Shown: in pieces, positions 19,395-23,413 of the stretch
Layout: the number at the start of each line of letters is the position of its first letter
Position numbering within the stretch: position 1 is the first letter of the stretch
Source: a virus
Length of the DNA stretch: 23,413 nt
IMG/VR virus record: IMGVR_UViG_3300023174_000648
Span: 1 to 23,413 of that record
Reading direction: 5' to 3' (one strand)
Notes under the pieces: model-generated
What the model was told of the DNA's origin: nothing
The model's database searches: none
What the model saw: only the letters and a program-made list of their open reading frames with translations
Translations under genes and position numbers: made by a program

Positions 19395-21082
19395 TGACAG
19401 CCAATAAAGTCACCATTAACGAAACTAATAATACCGTTGATGTATCCGCTCCTGGTCCTCAAGGTGCATTAGGACCAACTGGTCCTACCGGTGCAACCGG
19501 CATTCAAGGTCCGACTGGATCTACCGGTCCTACCGGTTCTCAAGGAATTCAAGGTCCGACCGGTCCAACTGGAACTCAAGGAATTCAAGGCGTTACCGGT
19601 CCAACTGGAGCGCAAGGTGTTACTGGTCCTACCGGGCCGCAAGGAGTTACTGGTCCAACAGGACCAACAGGAGCTCAGGGAATTCAGGGTGTAACTGGTC
19701 CGACAGGACCGCAGGGCATTCAAGGTCCTACTGGACCTACAGGACCGCAAGGAATACAAGGCGCAACTGGTCCGACAGGACCGACCGGCGCACAAGGAAT
19801 TCAGGGAGTTACAGGACCAACTGGTCCGCAGGGTATTCAGGGTGTAACTGGTCCTACTGGTTCTACAGGCGCAGCATCAACCGTTACCGGACCAACAGGA
19901 TCTACCGGTCCTCAAGGAATTCAAGGCGTTCAAGGTATTCAGGGAATCCAAGGTCCTACTGGTCCTTTAGGACCAACTGGATCTACAGGACCAACTGGAG
20001 CAGCTTCAACTGTGACAGGTCCAACCGGCGCATCAGGACCAACTGGTCCGCAAGGTGTTTCAGGACCAACAGGACCAACAGGATCTGCTGGTTTAGATGG
20101 AGATAGATACAAAACTACATCTACTACTTCACTATTAGTTGGCAATGGTACAAAAACTTTAACTACTGTTGATCTTAATTTAGATTATTCAGCATCTCAA
20201 AACGTTGTAATCTCATATGACATAAACAACACTATGCGTGGCGAAGTTGTTTCATATAATGGAACTACTGGCGTTCTAGTTGTAACTATTACTAAACATA
20301 CCGGTTCTGGAACTTATACATCTTGGCAAGTTAATTTAGATGGATCAGTTGGTATTCAAGGCGATACAGGTCCAACCGGTCCAACTGGCGCAACAGGAAT
20401 TCAAGGATCAACAGGTCCAACCGGTGCGATCGGTGCAACTGGTCCTACAGGTTCAACTGGCTTAACTGGAAATACAGGACCGACCGGTGCACAAGGCATT
20501 CAGGGAATCCAAGGTGTGCAAGGAATTCAAGGAGTAACCGGTCCAACAGGTCCGCAAGGACAAACTGGACCGACAGGTGCTCAAGGTATTCAAGGAGACG
20601 TTGGTGGAACTGGACCGACTGGTCCGCAAGGAATCCAAGGATCTACAGGACCGACAGGTCCGCAGGGAAACCAAGGTGTCCAAGGAGTAACCGGTCCAAC
20701 GGGTCCACAAGGAATACAAGGTCCTACAGGACCGACTGGTCCGCAAGGTATTCAAGGAATTCAAGGTGTGACAGGTCCTACAGGATCCCAAGGTGTTCAA
20801 GGACCCACTGGACCTCAAGGAGATCAAGGAATTCAAGGTGTTACCGGCCCGACCGGCGCACAAGGAATTCAAGGTCCTACTGGAACAAGCGGTCCTACAG
20901 GAGCATCTGGACCTACAGGAGCAACAGGTCCTACAGGATCCCAAGGTGCAGATAACCCAGTTGTTGATTATCTTGATGGTGGTAATGTTGCAAATACCGA
21001 CATTATTTATGATGCAGGATCATCAACTACTTCATCTTGGACTTACACAATTGACGCTGGCGGGGCGACAGTAACCTTCTAA
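19394..21082 (+). CDS. Collagen-like tail fibre protein
   Basis: 562 residues, TAATG overlap. After about 20 residues come Gly-X-Y triplets, mostly G-P-T, G-P-Q, G-I-Q and G-V-T, to about residue 235. A non-collagen module follows (about 236-317, [16 protein letters not shown], all-beta), then a second collagen stretch to about 517, and a short C-terminal beta segment ending G-G-A-T-V-T-F. Phage collagen-like proteins form trimeric stalks in tail fibres. The triplets are dominated by GPTGPT, with Thr in the third place often, where collagens use Pro or Hyp. Bacterial collagens use Thr for stability without hydroxylation. The DNA is highly repetitive, so it may vary in length between relatives. 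Confidence 0.93.
   Translation: MTANKVTINETNNTVDVSAPGPQGALGPTGPTGATGIQGPTGSTGPTGSQGIQGPTGPTGTQGIQGVTGPTGAQGVTGPTGPQGVTGPTGPTGAQGIQGVTGPTGPQGIQGPTGPTGPQGIQGATGPTGPTGAQGIQGVTGPTGPQGIQGVTGPTGSTGAASTVTGPTGSTGPQGIQGVQGIQGIQGPTGPLGPTGSTGPTGAASTVTGPTGASGPTGPQGVSGPTGPTGSAGLDGDRYKTTSTTSLLVGNGTKTLTTVDLNLDYSASQNVVISYDINNTMRGEVVSYNGTTGVLVVTITKHTGSGTYTSWQVNLDGSVGIQGDTGPTGPTGATGIQGSTGPTGAIGATGPTGSTGLTGNTGPTGAQGIQGIQGVQGIQGVTGPTGPQGQTGPTGAQGIQGDVGGTGPTGPQGIQGSTGPTGPQGNQGVQGVTGPTGPQGIQGPTGPTGPQGIQGIQGVTGPTGSQGVQGPTGPQGDQGIQGVTGPTGAQGIQGPTGTSGPTGASGPTGATGPTGSQGADNPVVDYLDGGNVANTDIIYDAGSSTTSSWTYTIDAGGATVTF
19448..20947 (+). repeat. Tandem Gly-X-Y coding repeats
   Basis: Short imperfect repeats of GGTCCNACNGG-type units (coding Gly-Pro-Thr/Gly), in two blocks split by the non-collagen module at about 20095-20345. 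Codon choice is mixed (GGT, GGA, GGC; CCT, CCA, CCG), so the DNA is diverged even where the protein is nearly identical. The repeats are coding and not CRISPR-like: there are no spacers. They could recombine. Confidence 0.85.
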
Positions 21083-21101
21083 ACAAGCGAAAGCAGGAAT
21101 C

Positions 21102-21932
21102 ATGACAGCAAGAATGCAACAACGCAGAGATACGGCAGCAAACTGGACCAGCACAAATCCAACACTTGCAGCTGGCGAAATGGGTATTGAAACAGATACC
21201 TATAAATTCAAAGTTGGCAATGGTTCAACTGCATGGGCAAGTTTGCCATACTCAGTTGATATTCCTACGCAAGTCGGCCAATCAGGTAAGTATTTAACTA
21301 CTAATGGAACCGTTACAAGCTGGGGAACAGTTGCAGGCGATATTGAAGGAGTAACTGCAGGTACTGGTTTAAGTGGCGGTGGTACATCAGGAACTGTAAC
21401 TTTATCAATTGATACTGCAACTACCGTTGATAAGACAACGGCGCAGACTCTAAGTAGTAAAACTTTGACAAGTCCAGTTGTAAATACTGCAACTAATGTT
21501 GGTCTTAGTTCATCTAACATTGCAACTGGAACTCTTACTGATAGCATAGTTAGAGGTTTGAATGAAGATGTAAACGTTGTAGCTTCTGCTGCTACAGGAA
21601 CAATAAACCTTGATGTTGCAACTGCATCAGTTTGGTACTATACATCAAATGCAACTGCAAATCATACTCTTAACTTTAGATATTCAAGTAGCGTCTCACT
21701 AAATACTTTTATGAACACAGGTGATTCACTTACTGTTGTTTGGCTTAATACCAACGGCACAACTGCTTACTATCCAAACGTCATTCAGATCGACGGAAAC
21801 ACAGTGACACCGAAGGTACCAGCAGCTATTACAGCTGGCAACGCTTCGTCTATTGATGCCTATTCGTTCACAATCATTAAAACAGCTTCTGCTACTTTCA
21901 CAGTTCTAGAAACTCAAACCAAGTTCGCTTAA
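21102..21932 (+). CDS. Tail fibre protein with Mtd-N/hyaluronidase-type N-terminus
   Basis: 276 residues. The opening M-Q-Q-R-R-D-T-A-A-N-W-T-S-T-N-P-T-L-A-A-G-E and T-D-T-Y-K-F-K-V-G-N-G-S-T-A-W is the shared N-terminal domain of phage tail fibres and the major tropism determinant, used for attachment to the virion. Then a repetitive linker G-L-S-G-G-G-T-S-G-T-V and S-S-K-T-L-T-S-P-V-V, and a beta-rich C-terminal domain (S-V-W-Y-Y-T-S-N-A-T-A-N-H-T-L-N-F-R). It sits between the collagen-like and glycine-rich proteins, so these three probably form one receptor-binding apparatus. No separate diversity-generating reverse transcriptase is visible. Confidence 0.8.
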   Translation: MTARMQQRRDTAANWTSTNPTLAAGEMGIETDTYKFKVGNGSTAWASLPYSVDIPTQVGQSGKYLTTNGTVTSWGTVAGDIEGVTAGTGLSGGGTSGTVTLSIDTATTVDKTTAQTLSSKTLTSPVVNTATNVGLSSSNIATGTLTDSIVRGLNEDVNVVASAATGTINLDVATASVWYYTSNATANHTLNFRYSSSVSLNTFMNTGDSLTVVWLNTNGTTAYYPNVIQIDGNTVTPKVPAAITAGNASSIDAYSFTIIKTASATFTVLETQTKFA

Positions 21933-21941
21933 GGGGTTAAG

Positions 21942-23413
21942 ATGCCGATCATCGGAACAATTGCAGGGGCTTCAACTAGAGGCTATGGCGGGTTGCGCAC
22001 GTTTGCGCCTTCAACTATACTTGTTGATTACCTTGTTGTTGCTGGGGGTGGCGGGTCAAGCAATGGTGGTGGCGGTGCAGGTGGATACAGAACTTCTATT
22101 GGTGGATCCCCTCTTACTTTAGAAGTTAATACTTCTTACACAGTTACTGTTGGAGCAGGTGGTGCTTCCGGTGCTAATGGTTCTAACTCGGTGTTTTCAA
22201 CTATTACTTCAACTGGTGGTGGTCGTGGTGGCGGCGCAGGGCAAGCTGGTGGTTCTGGTGGCGGTGGTGGTAATGATCCTGGCAATACTGGTGGTGCTGG
22301 AAATCTAGGCGGTTATTCTCCAGTTGAAGGTTATGCTGGTGGAAACTACGCAACTATTAGTAATGCTACAGGTGGCGGTGGTGGTGCAGGTGAAGTTGGA
22401 AATAACGCCACAGGGAGTGGTGCTGGTGGTTCAGGCGGAGCAGGCGTCGCATCTTCAATAACTGGAACATCTGTTACTCGTGGCGGTGGTGGAGGAGGAT
22501 CTGGTGCTACTACAGCTAGTGCTGGTGGTGCAGGTGGAGGAGGAGCAGGTCAAGGAGCCGCTAATTCAACATTAGGATCATCAGGTGCCGTAAATACAGG
22601 TGGCGGTGGTGGTGGTGGATACTGGGTAACTGGTGGTGCCGGCGGCTCAGGAATTGTTATAGCCAGATATTCAGGCACTACACAAAAAGCATTTGGTGGA
22701 ATAGTTACTACATCAGGTGGAAATACAATTCATACATTTAGTGGATCAGGAACTTTTTATACAAACACAAGTACATCAGGTGCTAAAGCAACTGGTGGAA
22801 CAATTACAACTGATGGTACATATTGGTATCACGCATTTACTTCATCAGCACAATCTCCTTTTGCACCTACACAATCATTAACTGCTGACATATTAGTTGT
22901 TGCAGGTGGTGGTGGAGGTGGTTGGTATGGTGCTAATACAGGTCGTGGTGGTGGAGGTGGAGCAGGTGGATTATTAGCATTTACTTCCCAATCTTTAACT
23001 GTTCAAAATTACACAATAACAGTTGGATCTGGTGGTGCAGCAGGATCAACTGGCCCAGGTTCAAATGGTGGTGACTCTCAATTTGGATCACTTACATTGG
23101 TGAAGGGTGGCGGTGGTGGTGGTACTGGCCCAGCAAACACAAATAGAAATGGTTTAACAGGTGGTTCTGGCGGTGGCGGTGCAACTTATGCCGGTGGTGG
23201 AACTGGTGGTTCACCAACTACTGGTCAAGGTTATGCTGGTGGTGCAGGAACCGAAGCTGAGCCACAATATGGAGCAGGTGGTGGCGGTGGAGCAGGTGCA
23301 GTTGGAACTACTGGATCCTCAAACAAGGGTGGCTTTGGCGGTATTGGTTTAGATTATACATCATGGGCTGGTGCAACTGGAACTGGTTCAGAAGGTTACT
23401 ACGCTGGCGGTGG
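21942..23413 (+). CDS. Glycine-rich adhesin/tail tip protein (partial, runs off the window)
   Basis: ATG at 21942 with an AAGGGG site upstream; the frame stays open to the window end (at least 490 residues). After a 25-residue start comes V-D-Y-L-V-V-A-G-G-G-G and long Gly-rich runs with Ala, Ser, Asn and Tyr, ending in G-I-V-I-A-R-Y-S-G. A second module begins at about 22886 with A-D-I-L-V-V-A-G-G-G-G-G-G and Y-T-I-T-V-G-S-G-G-A, so the protein is a tandem of two similar units joined by an I-H-T-F-S-G-S-G-T-F segment. Poly-glycine beta-sandwich adhesins of this sort, as in T-even gp38, bind host receptors. Strong base bias (GGT, GGC) reflects the protein. The end is cut. Confidence 0.85.
   Translation, partial: MPIIGTIAGASTRGYGGLRTFAPSTILVDYLVVAGGGGSSNGGGGAGGYRTSIGGSPLTLEVNTSYTVTVGAGGASGANGSNSVFSTITSTGGGRGGGAGQAGGSGGGGGNDPGNTGGAGNLGGYSPVEGYAGGNYATISNATGGGGGAGEVGNNATGSGAGGSGGAGVASSITGTSVTRGGGGGGSGATTASAGGAGGGGAGQGAANSTLGSSGAVNTGGGGGGGYWVTGGAGGSGIVIARYSGTTQKAFGGIVTTSGGNTIHTFSGSGTFYTNTSTSGAKATGGTITTDGTYWYHAFTSSAQSPFAPTQSLTADILVVAGGGGGGWYGANTGRGGGGGAGGLLAFTSQSLTVQNYTITVGSGGAAGSTGPGSNGGDSQFGSLTLVKGGGGGGTGPANTNRNGLTGGSGGGGATYAGGGTGGSPTTGQGYAGGAGTEAEPQYGAGGGGGAGAVGTTGSSNKGGFGGIGLDYTSWAGATGTGSEGYYAGG

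Noticed and set aside
19469-20944. Long minus-strand open frames opposite the collagen-like gene (Ser/Arg/Thr- or Pro/Gly-rich)
   Set aside because: They are mirror products of the GGTCCNACNGG coding repeats, with low-complexity translation and no ribosome-binding sites.
19448-20947. CRISPR-like repeat array
   Set aside because: Repeats are contiguous multiples of nine bases coding Gly-X-Y, with no unique spacers.

Overview
The window reads as one piece of a tailed double-stranded DNA phage genome: genes are tightly packed and mostly on the + strand, there is a large terminase of the HK97-like type, and host-derived metabolic genes are present. A WhiB-family gene (14666-14944) points strongly to an actinobacterial host, since WhiB proteins are essentially confined to Actinobacteria and their phages. 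The AT-rich composition (GC judged by eye near 40%) is unlike most cultured actinophages and fits an uncultured phage of low-GC freshwater actinobacteria (Nanopelagicales/acI type). The host assignment is inference.

Layout. (1) 1-2405: the end of an unknown gene, a holin-like protein, a small DNA-binding-like protein, a metallophosphoesterase, a DUF6378-type protein and a proteasome/HslV-like Ntn-hydrolase, closed by a strong bidirectional terminator. (2) 2458-3694: the only minus-strand block, a DUF932-type protein and a 61-aa protein. (3) 3715-4079: a divergent control region with mirror-image promoter/leader copies. (4) 4080-6348: small proteins, many with Cys-X2-Cys zinc-ribbon motifs, a papain-like Cys/His/Asp protein, a MerR/excisionase-type DNA-binding protein and a 17-codon ORF. 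(5) 6345-8427: a secreted transglycosylase, a conserved phage protein, a Cas4/RecB-like nuclease and a single-strand annealing-type protein. (6) 8424-13437: a coupled operon of dCMP deaminase, dUTPase/dCTPase-like pyrophosphatase, SGNH-like protein, a helical protein resembling thymine-hypermodification enzymes, a PLP-fold II enzyme, a dNMP kinase and a thymidylate-synthase homologue with Asp at the position that sets cytosine preference. (7) 13430-16407: zinc-ribbon, coiled-coil, HNH, FmdB-like, resolvase-like, WhiB, SSB and HTH proteins. (8) 16462-23413: HNH, small and large terminase, a small membrane protein, then tail/adhesin genes: a beta-sandwich protein, a collagen-like fibre, an Mtd-N-type fibre and a glycine-rich adhesin cut by the window end.

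How it fits together. Segment 6 looks like a system that makes a hydroxymethylated pyrimidine nucleotide (probably 5-hydroxymethyl-dCMP), phosphorylates it, and then elaborates it using an amino-acid or acyl-related chemistry supplied by three poorly characterised enzymes. This is the most interesting content of the window. Segments 3-5 carry a repeated ten-base element (AACCGCCAGG) that often includes the ribosome-binding site of the gene that follows, reminiscent of start-associated sequences in some mycobacteriophages.
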